A stretch of 34,242 bases of DNA. Origin: an uncultured beta proteobacterium (GTDB taxonomy: Bacteria > Pseudomonadota > Gammaproteobacteria > Burkholderiales > Burkholderiaceae_C). Each line of letters begins with the position of its first letter. Position 1 is the first letter of the stretch. The stretch is from NCBI GenBank assembly GCA_903927295.1, contig CAIYMN010000097.1, forward strand, positions 1-34,242. The letters are read 5' to 3'. Shown here one piece after another: positions 14,005 to 21,343 of this stretch. Under the pieces are notes generated by a model, which saw only the letters and a program-made list of their open reading frames with translations, searched no databases and was not told the origin of the DNA. A program made the translations under genes and the position numbers.

Positions 14005-14652
14005 TCAGGACCTCCGGTCAGTGGCAGTTATGGCGGCAAAAGGCCGCAAGAATTCTTCGCTGTGCCGGGCAGGTGCCTCCAGCCAGTCGTGATAGCGTGC
14101 CGTCGGCAGAATCACCACCATCCGCTTTTCGTCGGTCGGCTTGTGGAACATGCGCATCAGGGGATGCTCATCGGCATTCACTGTCAGCATGGTGTAGCTG
14201 TAAACGATCTCGCGATCGGGCGACTTCCAGACTGACCACAACCCGGCAATGCCAAGTGGCTCCCCGTCAGCACGAACAATCTGGGTGGACACCGATTTGC
14301 CGCTGCGCCAGTCGGGTTCGAACAAGGAGTCTGCAGGGATGATGCAGTGCTGGGCGCGCGTCCAGGCATCCCGAAAGCTCGGTTTCTCCGACACTGTCTC
14401 GCTCCTTGCGTTGAAGGTATGCCGAGCAATCCTCGTGTCCTTTGACCAGTGAGGAACGAGGCCGAACAGGCCCGTCAGCGCCTCGCAGCGCGGTACTGCA
14501 TCGTCACCTGCGTCAGCATGCGGATGACGCCGTATGAATGGTCCCAGGTACCCTGGCCACAGATCCCACTTACCGGGCTCGGCGGGTGGCTCGACGCCAA
14601 AGTAGCGGCGGTACCTGTCCTGCTCTTTGAGGGCTTGGTAGTGACTGCACAT
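14005..14652 (-). CDS. yedK: SOS response-associated peptidase (SRAP; YedK/HMCES-like)
   Basis: A 215-residue SRAP-domain protein. These enzymes bind abasic sites in single-stranded DNA and form a DNA-protein crosslink through Cys2, which is exposed after the initiator Met is removed. Cys2 is present (MCSHY). The FNARSE motif (residues 80-85), Glu112 in the SLFEPDW segment and His170 (MFHKPTDEKRM) fit the other active-site positions. The usual FYEW is changed to FEPDW here, a local variant. No LexA box is visible upstream despite the family name. First gene of a three-gene minus-strand operon; divergent from a small membrane protein. Confidence 0.9.
   Translation of the reverse strand: MCSHYQALKEQDRYRRYFGVEPPAEPGKWDLWPGYLGPFIRRHPHADAGDDAVPRCEALTGLFGLVPHWSKDTRIARHTFNARSETVSEKPSFRDAWTRAQHCIIPADSLFEPDWRSGKSVSTQIVRADGEPLGIAGLWSVWKSPDREIVYSYTMLTVNADEHPLMRMFHKPTDEKRMVVILPTARYHDWLEAPARHSEEFLRPFAAITATDRRS
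14011..14015 (-). promoter_or_regulatory. Shine-Dalgarno GGAGG fixing the TTG start of DUF2889
   Basis: On the minus strand GGAGG is followed by seven bases and then TTG at 14003. It is the best ribosome-binding site near the beginning of this frame and lies immediately upstream of the SRAP stop codon, within the SRAP coding region. Confidence 0.7.
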
Positions 14653-14731
14653 GCGCCGATGTTAGCCTTGCTCATGACCCATGCCGCCCTACGGCGAACG
14701 CTCGCAGTGCACCCAGCATATGATCGCAGGT

Positions 14732-14980
14732 ATGACTGTGCCAAAAATATACTGGTTTCCAGCGAAGTCCTACGGTTGGGGCTGGGGTGTCCCCTGCACC
14801 TGGCAGGGCTGGCTGGTTCTCGGTGCCTTCGCCGCTCTGCTTTTCGGAGCCAGTGTCCTGTTTCCGCCCCATGACGCACCGTTGGCTTTTACTGCCAGCG
14901 TCTGCGTTTTGTGCGCAGGGCTGGTCGGTATTTGCTACGCCAAGGGTGAACCCCCTCGTTGGCGCTGGGGCTCCCGGTAG
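14732..14980 (+). CDS. Small membrane protein of unknown function
   Basis: An 82-residue protein starting MTVPKIYWFPAKSYGWGWG, with two hydrophobic helices (about residues 26-45 and 50-70) and a C-terminal GEPPRWRWG tail. The aromatic YGWGWG...TWQGW core and the PRWRWG end recur in short conserved hypothetical membrane proteins of proteobacteria; no function is known to me. The start is uncertain: ATGs at 14723 and 14732 are both possible and neither has an ideal Shine-Dalgarno. It is divergent from the SRAP gene, about 80 bp apart. Confidence 0.65.
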   Translation: MTVPKIYWFPAKSYGWGWGVPCTWQGWLVLGAFAALLFGASVLFPPHDAPLAFTASVCVLCAGLVGICYAKGEPPRWRWGSR

Positions 14981-15073
14981 CGCTCCCGCGAAATTTCTTC
15001 CAACCTGGGCATCGCGTGCTCAATGCGACCACCCCTCCCGCCAGAATAGATATGCATGACAAAAGGGCATCCC

Positions 15074-16321
15074 ATGACCTCGCCGACTGATAACGCTGCG
15101 GTAGCGGCCGTCGAACGGCCGGCTGCGATGCGCTTCATCATGATCGCCGTGCTGATCGATATGATGTCGATCGGCCTGATGATCCCGGTGCTGCCACATC
15201 TGGTCGGGCTGTTTACCCAATCGAAAGCCGACCAGGCGTTCTGGTTCGGTGCGGTTTCATTTTCTTTCGGTATCGCCAACTTTTTTGGCTCGCCCATCCT
15301 GGGCGCCCTGTCCGACCGCTTTGGCCGCCGCCCGGTATTGCTGATCGGTTTTTCGGGGCTCGCATTCAACTTCTTCATGACCGCTGCTGCCACCAGTCTA
15401 TGGATGCTGGTCTGGGTGCGGCTCATTGGCGGTGCCATGCAGGCCAATATTGCCGTGGCCAATGCCTACGTCGCTGACATCACGCCACCCGAGGACCGTG
15501 CCAGGCGTTTTGGCCTGTTGGGCGCCATGATGGGCGTGGGCTTCATCCTGGGGCCGGCGCTGGGTGGAGTGTTGGGCAATATGGATCTGCGGCTGCCATT
15601 TGTTGCTTCCGGGACCCTGGCTGTCATCAACTGGATTTATGGCTATTTTGTGCTGCCGGAAAGTCTGCCGCGGCAACGCCGCACACCGTTTGACTGGCGC
15701 AAGGCCAACCCCGTATCGGCTTTGCGCGGACTGTTTGACCTGCGCGGCGGTGGCCCCCTGGTTGCCGTCATTGCCTTGAGCAACCTGGCGCAGTTCATGC
15801 TGCATTCGACCTGGGTTCTTTTTACGACCTTCAGGTTTGGCTGGGGGCCGCATGAAACCGGCTTGTCACTCATGGCCGTTGGCGGTGTCAACGTGCTGAT
15901 GCAAGGCGTCTTGCTCAAACATGTGTTGAAACGCATTTCCCCCCAAAGGCTGGCCGTGATCGGGCTGGCTACCTCGGCCGTGGCCTTCTGCGCTTTCGGG
16001 CTGGCGCCACAGAGTTGGATGGTATTTGTGATCATCGCGCTGAACATGCCCTCTGCCGCCACCAGTTCCACGCTGCAAAGCATCGTCTCAGGTGCGGCTC
16101 ATGCCAGCATCCAGGGCCGAACACTGGGCGCCGTCTCGTCGCTCAACAGCATGGTCGCCGTACTGGCACCTCTGGCAGGGGCCGGCCTGCTGGCACTGGT
16201 ATCCGATGCGCCGGCGGGCGACCTGCGCTTGGGGCTTCCACTCTTTGTGGGAAGTCTGATTCAAGTCACAGCCCTGGTCATGGCGATCTGGCACTTCTCT
16301 CGCCACCGGCCACACGCATAA
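15074..16321 (+). CDS. TetA-type MFS drug/metabolite exporter
   Basis: A 415-residue 12-helix proton antiporter of the MFS. Hallmarks of the TetA/DHA1 group are [15 protein letters not shown] in helix 1, [14 protein letters not shown] (motif A, loop 2-3), the Arg in [20 protein letters not shown] (motif B/helix 4 region) and [10 protein letters not shown] (motif C, typical of antiporters). I start it at 15074, where AAGGG is six bases upstream, rather than the ATG 18 bases earlier. The family includes tetracycline exporters, but most relatives are uncharacterised and resistance should not be assumed. The RIO1-like kinase starts six bases after its stop, suggesting cotranscription. Confidence 0.88.
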   Translation: MTSPTDNAAVAAVERPAAMRFIMIAVLIDMMSIGLMIPVLPHLVGLFTQSKADQAFWFGAVSFSFGIANFFGSPILGALSDRFGRRPVLLIGFSGLAFNFFMTAAATSLWMLVWVRLIGGAMQANIAVANAYVADITPPEDRARRFGLLGAMMGVGFILGPALGGVLGNMDLRLPFVASGTLAVINWIYGYFVLPESLPRQRRTPFDWRKANPVSALRGLFDLRGGGPLVAVIALSNLAQFMLHSTWVLFTTFRFGWGPHETGLSLMAVGGVNVLMQGVLLKHVLKRISPQRLAVIGLATSAVAFCAFGLAPQSWMVFVIIALNMPSAATSSTLQSIVSGAAHASIQGRTLGAVSSLNSMVAVLAPLAGAGLLALVSDAPAGDLRLGLPLFVGSLIQVTALVMAIWHFSRHRPHA

Positions 16322-16327
16322 ACGACC

Positions 16328-17176
16328 ATGAAACCACCAGGCAGATTGCAATCACTCGTTGACGAGGGTCTGATCGATACGGTCGTTCGCCAACTCATGA
16401 GTGGCAAAGAGGCCATGGTCTACGTGGTGCGGTGCGGCGACGAAACACGTTGCGCCAAGATATACAAGGAAGCCACGCAACGCAGTTTTCGACAGGCAGT
16501 GGACTACACTGAAAACCGCAAGGTCAAGAATACGCGGCAAGCCCGTGCCATGGCGAAGGGCACGAAATTTGGACGCCAGGCCCAGGAGGCTGCATGGCAA
16601 AGTGCCGAGGTAGATGCGCTCTACCGTTTGGCCGCTGCCGGCGTGCGGGTACCGCAGCCGTTCAACTTCCATGATGGCGTGCTGCTGATGGAACTGGTAG
16701 TGGATGCGCAGGGCGACGCGGCCCCGCGTCTGAATGATCTTGTCTTCACGTCGGACCAGGCAAGAGCCCACCATGCTACGCTGATTGCCGAGGTGGTCCG
16801 CATGTTGTGCGCGGGCTTGATCCACGGTGATCTGTCCGAGTTCAACATACTGATGGCTGGGGATGGCCCAGTGATCATCGACTTGCCGCAAGCGGTGGAC
16901 GCAGCAGGCAACAACCACGCACAACGGATGTTGTTGCGCGATGTAGCCAATCTGCGTGACTTCTTTGGCAAGTTTGCCCCGGAATTGCTGGGTACGGACT
17001 ATGGACCTGAAATCTGGAGTCTTTACGAGAAGGGTATGCTTTCCACGGACCTGATTCTCAGCGGTCACTTTGATCGAAAGACCGTCGCGGTGGATTTGGG
17101 CAGCGTCCTGCGCGAGATCGACGACGCCCGCTCCGAAGAGGTGCTGCGCCGTCAGCGCATGCTCGCGGCGCCCTGA
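16328..17176 (+). CDS. RIO1-family serine protein kinase-like protein
   Basis: A 282-residue RIO-type atypical protein kinase. A helical/winged N-terminus precedes the flexible P-loop SGKEAMVYVV (25-34), Lys44 in CAKIYK binds ATP phosphates, HGDLSEFNIL (166-175) is the catalytic loop with Asp168 and Asn173, and IIDLPQAVD supplies the metal-binding Asp185 that replaces DFG. All catalytic residues are intact. Bacterial RIO kinases of this length are common in proteobacteria; their targets are largely unknown. It follows the MFS exporter by six bases and has no clear Shine-Dalgarno, so translation may depend on coupling. Confidence 0.88.
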   Translation: MKPPGRLQSLVDEGLIDTVVRQLMSGKEAMVYVVRCGDETRCAKIYKEATQRSFRQAVDYTENRKVKNTRQARAMAKGTKFGRQAQEAAWQSAEVDALYRLAAAGVRVPQPFNFHDGVLLMELVVDAQGDAAPRLNDLVFTSDQARAHHATLIAEVVRMLCAGLIHGDLSEFNILMAGDGPVIIDLPQAVDAAGNNHAQRMLLRDVANLRDFFGKFAPELLGTDYGPEIWSLYEKGMLSTDLILSGHFDRKTVAVDLGSVLREIDDARSEEVLRRQRMLAAP

Positions 17177-17273
17177 CTGGAAGGCGATCTCAGGAAAATC
17201 GTCGGTACACCAAGCCTCTGCGGTGAAAAGAGTCAGCGGCCGGGGCATCGCCGTGAAAAGCACAGGAGTTGAA

Positions 17274-17293
17274 TACTGTATATACTTACAGTA
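17274..17293 (+). promoter_or_regulatory. LexA box (SOS operator)
   Basis: The 16-bp core CTGT-ATATACTT-ACAG (17276-17291) lies within a 20-bp site that matches the E. coli LexA consensus at 18 of 20 positions by eye. It is one base upstream of the ATG at 17293, and its last base is the A of that codon. A TATACT hexamer at 17281-17286 inside the box can serve as the -10, so LexA binding would cover the promoter. It is the only good LexA box I found in the window. Confidence 0.85.
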
Positions 17294-17517
17294 TGAAGAC
17301 AGAAATTCAATTCCGCTGGCGCATCAAGTGGTCAGGGCATTGGGCAACCACCGGCCACCACTGCACCGAGGAACAAATCCGCAAAGAGCACCCCGAAGCA
17401 GTGTGTATCGAAGATTCGCGCCGAGAGCTCAGTGTTGCGGAGACTTTCGATGAACGCAAGAATGTCATGTTCCCTGTGCACTCATTGCACCGGCAATCGG
17501 CAGGGGACAGCACGTGA
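17293..17517 (+). CDS. SOS-regulated small protein of unknown function
   Basis: A 74-residue hydrophilic protein starting MKTEIQFRWRIKWSGHW and containing TTGHHCTEEQIRKEHPEA, which I believe recurs in short hypothetical proteins of Comamonadaceae (memory only). It has no signal peptide or membrane segment, and one HHC plus another Cys that could bind metal. The start ATG overlaps the LexA box, and with TATACT seven bases upstream as the -10 element the transcript would begin at the AUG itself, i.e. leaderless. A TTG at 17269 is the alternative start. Its TGA overlaps the GTG of the next small frame (GTGA). Function unknown; DNA-damage induction is inferred from the operator. Confidence 0.7.
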   Translation: MKTEIQFRWRIKWSGHWATTGHHCTEEQIRKEHPEAVCIEDSRRELSVAETFDERKNVMFPVHSLHRQSAGDST

Positions 17518-17627
17518 GCGCTGTCGCGAAAGCACGGGCTTCGATGCCTTGCACTGCCGCGCAATGGTGGCGCATCATGAAACCGGCACTTGGCAAGTGC
17601 GCTCTGCTGGTCTGGCGCTGGCTATGA
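17514..17627 (+). CDS. Tiny Trp-rich cationic peptide, coupled to the SOS gene
   Basis: A 37-codon frame beginning with GTG that overlaps the preceding stop as GTGA and has AGGGGA eight bases upstream. The peptide is basic and tryptophan-rich at its end (AAQWWRIMKPALGKC, then ALLVWRWL) and could form a short membrane-associating helix. Small SOS-induced membrane peptides exist (for example TisB toxin of E. coli), but there is no sequence similarity that I can claim. A 13-codon frame overlaps its stop as ATGA (17624-17665) and may be a chance continuation. It could also be a remnant of a longer membrane protein. Confidence 0.45.
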   Translation: MSAVAKARASMPCTAAQWWRIMKPALGKCALLVWRWL

Positions 17628-17693
17628 GCGGCCCTTGCGTCCCTGGCCGACGCACAGCGGCCTGAAAATGACCTGCGTGCGCAAACGAGGTGG

Positions 17694-17714
17694 CAGTTTG
17701 CAGTTTGCAGTTTG
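17694..17714. repeat. Three tandem copies of CAGTTTG
   Basis: Three perfect copies of the 7-bp unit CAGTTTG, followed by a partial CA, lie between the SOS cassette and the 3' end of the convergent membrane-protein gene. The copies are exact, so slippage could change their number. Confidence 0.9.
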
Positions 17715-17721
17715 CACGACT

Positions 17722-18405
17722 TCACATGTCTCTGCTGCCGCCTTTCGGTGTTTTCGGGCGGGGAACCAGGCGGTAGTAGTACTCATGCCAGTGCGGTGGA
17801 GGCAGCGGGGCCATGCGACTACCAATGTCCTCCTGTTCCAGCCAGTCAATGTCTCGCATGACATCGCGATCCACAAGCCGCAGTTCGCGACCCAAGCTTG
17901 TGATGGTGTCACGATAAGCTGCTACGTTGGTGCTTCTTTTTAACATGCGCAGAGCATGCTGGTCAGCATCCTTTGTGTTGTGCAGTGGTGATAATTGGGC
18001 GGCGATATCCGCAACCACGCCCCAAGAGTATTGCTCATGTGCCACGGTGGCTATCGCTATTGCCACAGCGGCACCGAGGGTACCTGCTGCGATAAGGAGA
18101 ATGCCGGTTAACAATACGTCGGCGGGCGTATTCCCGCGAAGGCTGGCGCCCTGAGTCAGAAAGCAGAGCAGCATTCCTGCCAAAAAAGCGACGGCCCCCC
18201 TGAACTTGAACGAACGCAGCAGCGGTGAAATTCTGGTCACCCAGTGCGCCTCGCAACGCTTTTGCAGGGTCGCAACCTCTTGTTCCGAGCGTTTGCTCCA
18301 AAAGTCAGGGGAAGGCTTGACGAAAAACGCTTGCCAGATGGCGCTTAGTGATGGCGATGCGAGGGACAGCGAGTCGGTGGACTTGGTTGCGTTAGTTTTG
18401 TTCAT
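17722..18405 (-). CDS. Unknown two-helix membrane protein
   Basis: A 227-residue protein starting MNKTNATKSTDS. Two adjacent hydrophobic helices (about residues 71-89 and 97-122, the second Ala/Ile-rich) divide a charged N-terminal cytosolic part from a C-terminal charged domain rich in Arg/Asp (LRLVDRDVMRDIDWLEQE), ending with a proline- and Tyr-rich tail (HWHEYYYRL). I do not recognise a family. The ATG overlaps the stop of the small upstream frame as ATGA, which fixes the start and suggests translational coupling. It converges on the LexA-controlled cassette. Confidence 0.6.
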   Translation of the reverse strand: MNKTNATKSTDSLSLASPSLSAIWQAFFVKPSPDFWSKRSEQEVATLQKRCEAHWVTRISPLLRSFKFRGAVAFLAGMLLCFLTQGASLRGNTPADVLLTGILLIAAGTLGAAVAIAIATVAHEQYSWGVVADIAAQLSPLHNTKDADQHALRMLKRSTNVAAYRDTITSLGRELRLVDRDVMRDIDWLEQEDIGSRMAPLPPPHWHEYYYRLVPRPKTPKGGSRDM

Positions 18406-18611
18406 GTGCAATTCGTGTTTTGGTGCTTCCAATGAAAACGTCCATTGACTGAGGCATGCGCCTTCACCAATCTGTTTGTTGCTGCACAGGTCAAGGTGAT
18501 TGCTTCATCGACTGAAACCACACGACTGTTCGGATAGAACTGTTGCACCAAAGAAAGAGCCCGGTGGAGTAGGTCCTGTAGCCCATTTAACCCATGTTCT
18601 GACCCATGCAT
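18402..18611 (-). CDS. Small hypothetical protein coupled to the membrane-protein gene
   Basis: A 69-residue frame beginning MHGSEHGLNGLQDLLHRAL and containing LVQQFYPNSRVVSVDEAI, apparently helical and soluble, with no recognised family. A GTG at 18644 is an alternative start. The reason to consider it real is the 4-bp ATGA overlap with the downstream membrane-protein start plus its position just downstream of the tRNA-His terminator, where a new transcript would begin. No strong Shine-Dalgarno is seen. Confidence 0.45.
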   Translation of the reverse strand: MHGSEHGLNGLQDLLHRALSLVQQFYPNSRVVSVDEAITLTCAATNRLVKAHASVNGRFHWKHQNTNCT

Positions 18612-18727
18612 TGTGATGTGACGCCGTGGACGGCATAAACACACGAATAGACATCCATAGATTCAATAACTCTAATGGAGTACAAGTTTAGCTGTGCTTC
18701 TCACTCGAGAAAACAGGAACTTGAACG

Positions 18728-18753
18728 AAAAAAAGACCCGGATGGGTCTTTTT
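18728..18753 (-). terminator. Intrinsic terminator after tRNA-His
   Basis: A perfect 10-bp stem (AAAAAGACCC / GGGTCTTTTT) with a 4-base loop, followed on the minus strand by a run of T. It lies 15 bp downstream of tRNA-His. Because the stem ends in A/T runs on both sides it could also work on the plus strand. Confidence 0.85.
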
Positions 18754-18767
18754 CAGAGGGGATTACT

Positions 18768-18844
18768 TGGGGTGGCTGATGGGGCTCGAACCCACGACAA
18801 CAGGAATCACAATCCTGGACTCTACCAACTGAGCTACAGCCACC
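18768..18844 (-). tRNA. tRNA-His (anticodon GTG)
   Basis: A 77-nt cloverleaf on the minus strand beginning with the extra G-1 that is diagnostic of tRNA-His and pairs with C73; encoded CCA end. The anticodon loop reads ATTGTGATT (GTG, reads CAC/CAU), and the T-loop is GGTTCGAGCCC. Only 11 bp separate it from the ppiD stop, so it is probably processed from the ppiD transcript. Confidence 0.97.
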
Positions 18845-18855
18845 GCGTGATCAGA

Positions 18856-20778
18856 TTATAGGGGCTGGCTTCCCGCGCGCGCCGGACGTGGGGCCATGAT
18901 TTCAGCCTTGAATCGCTCTTTGAGCAAGCCGTAGTAGGCCTGCGACTCAGCCGCGGTCCACCATTGGGCGTACTGAGCACGATCCTGCTTGGCCGCAACC
19001 TCGGTTGGTACCGGGCGCGCGACCAGCTGATTGATCTTGACCACGGCATAGCCTTGTGAGCCCATGCTGACGCCGACAAAGACAGGCAATTTGGAAGTGT
19101 CGGCACGCAGCACGGCGTTCAGAATTTGCGGCGGCGTGTTCTGCGCCTGGTCGCGCGAGAGCGTCTGCGCTGCCGGCATCACCGCGCTGCCCGGCGCTGC
19201 CTTCCAGGCGGCAAGTTTGGCAGCGCCGTCCTGCGCTGCCAGTTCAGCAGCACGCGCGGCCACCAGGCGTTCGCGCACATTGGCGCGCACGTCGGCCAGC
19301 ACCAGCGTTCTGGCAGCCTGGTATTGCGTGATGCGCCCGGCAGTCAACTGGTTGGGAGCGGTTTCAATCGCTTCAGTATTGCGCTTTTTTTCAATCGCAT
19401 CCGGGCCAAAGATCGCCGCCAGAAATTTGGCGTTGGCCAGAGGACCGGTGACACCCGCAGCAGCATTGCGCGACAGCTTCTCTGCGCTCCTGACCTCAAG
19501 TTTGAGCTTGTCAGCGACCGGCTTCAAGCTATCCGACTGTTCATAGACACCGTTCGTAAAGGCTTCAGCCGTCTCGGCAAACTTGCGCTGCGCCTGCTGC
19601 GTCTTCAAGTCCGCCTCGATGCTGGCACGCAGTTCTTCAAAGCTGCGCTGCTTGGGCGCCTTGATGTCGGTGAGTTTGATGATGTGGTAACCAAAGTCAG
19701 ACTCCACCAACTCGCTGATGTCACCCTTCTTCATGGCAAAGGCAGCGTCTTCGAACGGCTTGACCATCGCGCCACGTGCAAAGAAGTCAAGATCGCCACC
19801 CTTGGTGGCAGAACCCGTATCCTGCGAGTTCTTCTTTGCCAGTTCAGCAAAACTGTCAGGTGCCTTGCGCAACGCCGCGAGCAGTTCCTGTGCGCGCGAC
19901 CTGGCCTTCTCGCGCTCGGCTGCGGGGGCGTCCTTGGCCGCGTTGATCAGGATGTGGCTGGCACGCCGCTCCTCATTGCCGCTGAGTCGTGCCGCGTTTT
20001 GATCGTAATAAGACTTGAGATCAGCGTCACTGAGCGTAATGCTCTTCTTGACCGACTCCAGATCAAGCACAACGTACTCAATGCTGGCCTGCTCAGGCGC
20101 CTTAAACAGAGCCTGATTGGCTTTGTAAAACGTCTCCAGTTCAGCCTCGGTCGGATTCACGCGGGAAGCGAACTCTTTGCTGAAGAAGTTGGCGATCTGG
20201 ACTTCACGCCTTTCAAAGAATGCATTCAAGGCGACGTCGGCAACGGCTACCGCGGCAAAGCCGGTTTGCGTCAGCCCGCTTTCCACCTGACGCACCGACA
20301 GGTCGCGGCGCACACGGGCTTCAAATCCTTCGGGTGTCAAGCCCTGGCTGGCGGCCATCTGCCGATAGCGCTCCATGTCGAGTTTGCCGTCGGGGCGACG
20401 CAGTGACGCAATGCCCGGGTCTTCCTGCAGGTCACGCGCCAGTCGTGCGTCACTGGTGGTAAGTTTGAACTGGTCGGCGGCCTGCGCCATCACGCGCTCA
20501 CGCACCAGCCGCTCCAGGGTCGAATAGCGCGCCTCGGGCGAGTCCAGCAACTTGGCGTCCAGGTTGGGCATCTGCGCCCGCAAGCGATCAGCCTCCGATT
20601 TGTGTGCCGCATCCCATTCACCCTGTGTGATGTCCTGGCCACCAACTCGTGCCACGGCATCGCCTTTTTCGCGCATGCGGTTGTAGCCATCAATGCCAAA
20701 CAGCACAAAGGACGGGATGATGAGCAAAAACATCAGGCCCATCATGATCTTCGTGTGCTTGCGGACAAAATCAAACAT
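18856..20778 (-). CDS. ppiD: Periplasmic folding chaperone PpiD (SurA N-terminal/parvulin)
   Basis: A 640-residue inner-membrane-anchored chaperone that helps newly exported proteins fold at the Sec translocon. A single N-terminal membrane helix (about residues 12-30) is followed by a SurA_N chaperone domain (about 35-180), a coiled region and one parvulin domain (about 265-370) with RASHILI, the SFAELAKKNSQD segment, GGDLDFFARGAMVKPFEDAAF and FGYHIIKL. The C-terminal half folds back as chaperone surface. The length fits PpiD. The ATG has GGAG nine bases upstream. It follows tRNA-Val and a terminator and precedes tRNA-His on the same strand. Confidence 0.93.
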   Translation of the reverse strand: MFDFVRKHTKIMMGLMFLLIIPSFVLFGIDGYNRMREKGDAVARVGGQDITQGEWDAAHKSEADRLRAQMPNLDAKLLDSPEARYSTLERLVRERVMAQAADQFKLTTSDARLARDLQEDPGIASLRRPDGKLDMERYRQMAASQGLTPEGFEARVRRDLSVRQVESGLTQTGFAAVAVADVALNAFFERREVQIANFFSKEFASRVNPTEAELETFYKANQALFKAPEQASIEYVVLDLESVKKSITLSDADLKSYYDQNAARLSGNEERRASHILINAAKDAPAAEREKARSRAQELLAALRKAPDSFAELAKKNSQDTGSATKGGDLDFFARGAMVKPFEDAAFAMKKGDISELVESDFGYHIIKLTDIKAPKQRSFEELRASIEADLKTQQAQRKFAETAEAFTNGVYEQSDSLKPVADKLKLEVRSAEKLSRNAAAGVTGPLANAKFLAAIFGPDAIEKKRNTEAIETAPNQLTAGRITQYQAARTLVLADVRANVRERLVAARAAELAAQDGAAKLAAWKAAPGSAVMPAAQTLSRDQAQNTPPQILNAVLRADTSKLPVFVGVSMGSQGYAVVKINQLVARPVPTEVAAKQDRAQYAQWWTAAESQAYYGLLKERFKAEIMAPRPARAGSQPL

Positions 20779-20801
20779 GCAGAACTACTCCAGTAGAAAA
20801 C

Positions 20802-20829
20802 AAAAAAGGCGAACACATCGTTCGCCTTT
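20802..20829 (-). terminator. Intrinsic terminator after hupB/tRNA-Val
   Basis: A 10-bp stem (AAAGGCGAAC / GTTCGCCTTT) with a 5-base loop, continuing into T residues on the minus strand. It lies 8 bp after the tRNA-Val 3' end and 23 bp before the ppiD start, so it separates those two transcription units. Confidence 0.8.
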
Positions 20830-20837
20830 GCCAGAAG

Positions 20838-20913
20838 TGGTGGGTGCTGACGGGCTCGAACCGCCGACCTACGCCTTGTAAGGGCGCCGCTCTACCAACT
20901 GAGCTAAGCACCC
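20838..20913 (-). tRNA. tRNA-Val (anticodon TAC)
   Basis: A 76-nt cloverleaf with encoded CCA, acceptor stem GGGTGCT/AGCACCC, D-arm TAGCTCAGTTGGTAGAGC, anticodon loop with TAC, and T-arm GGTTCGAGCCC. It lies 14 bp downstream of hupB on the same strand and is likely cotranscribed. Confidence 0.97.
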
Positions 20914-20927
20914 CACTTAACCGGCTA

Positions 20928-21200
20928 TCAATTCAACGCGTCCTTCAGGGCCTTGCCCGGACGAAACTTCGGAATCTTGGCTGCCTTGATTTTAATCGCA
21001 GCGCCAGTACGCGGATTTCGTCCCACGCGAGCGGCACGTTTTGTCACTGCAAACGTGCCAAAACCAACCAGAGAAACATCGTTCCCCTTCTTCAATGTTG
21101 TCTTCACCGCGTCGATGACGGCTTCCAGCGCGCGATTCGCTGCCGCTTTGGAAATATCGGCCTTGGTTGCGATGTGCTCTATCAGTTCAGTCTTGTTCAC
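20928..21200 (-). CDS. hupB: DNA-binding protein HU-beta
   Basis: A 90-residue HU histone-like protein that bends and compacts DNA as a dimer. It begins [11 protein letters not shown], has the hydrophobic VSLVGFGTF core, the DNA-intercalating arm with GRNPRTG (Pro at the arm tip) and the C-terminal [14 protein letters not shown] helix. It starts with GTG at 21200, preceded by GAAGGG at six bases. The 143-bp region upstream contains its promoter; a 10-bp palindrome GTTGATCAAC (21225-21234) lies in it, but I cannot place -10/-35 boxes securely. Confidence 0.97.
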   Translation of the reverse strand: MNKTELIEHIATKADISKAAANRALEAVIDAVKTTLKKGNDVSLVGFGTFAVTKRAARVGRNPRTGAAIKIKAAKIPKFRPGKALKDALN

Positions 21201-21343
21201 AATAAACCCTTCTTATAGAAATAGAGTTGATCAACTTGTCTCGTCAAAAATCTGGTGCCCGCAGTGTTGGAGGGCGGACGCGAATTCTAGTCGTCTTTTC
21301 CCGCCAGCGCTGATGAAATTTTCGCATCTCGGTGGCTTGCAGC

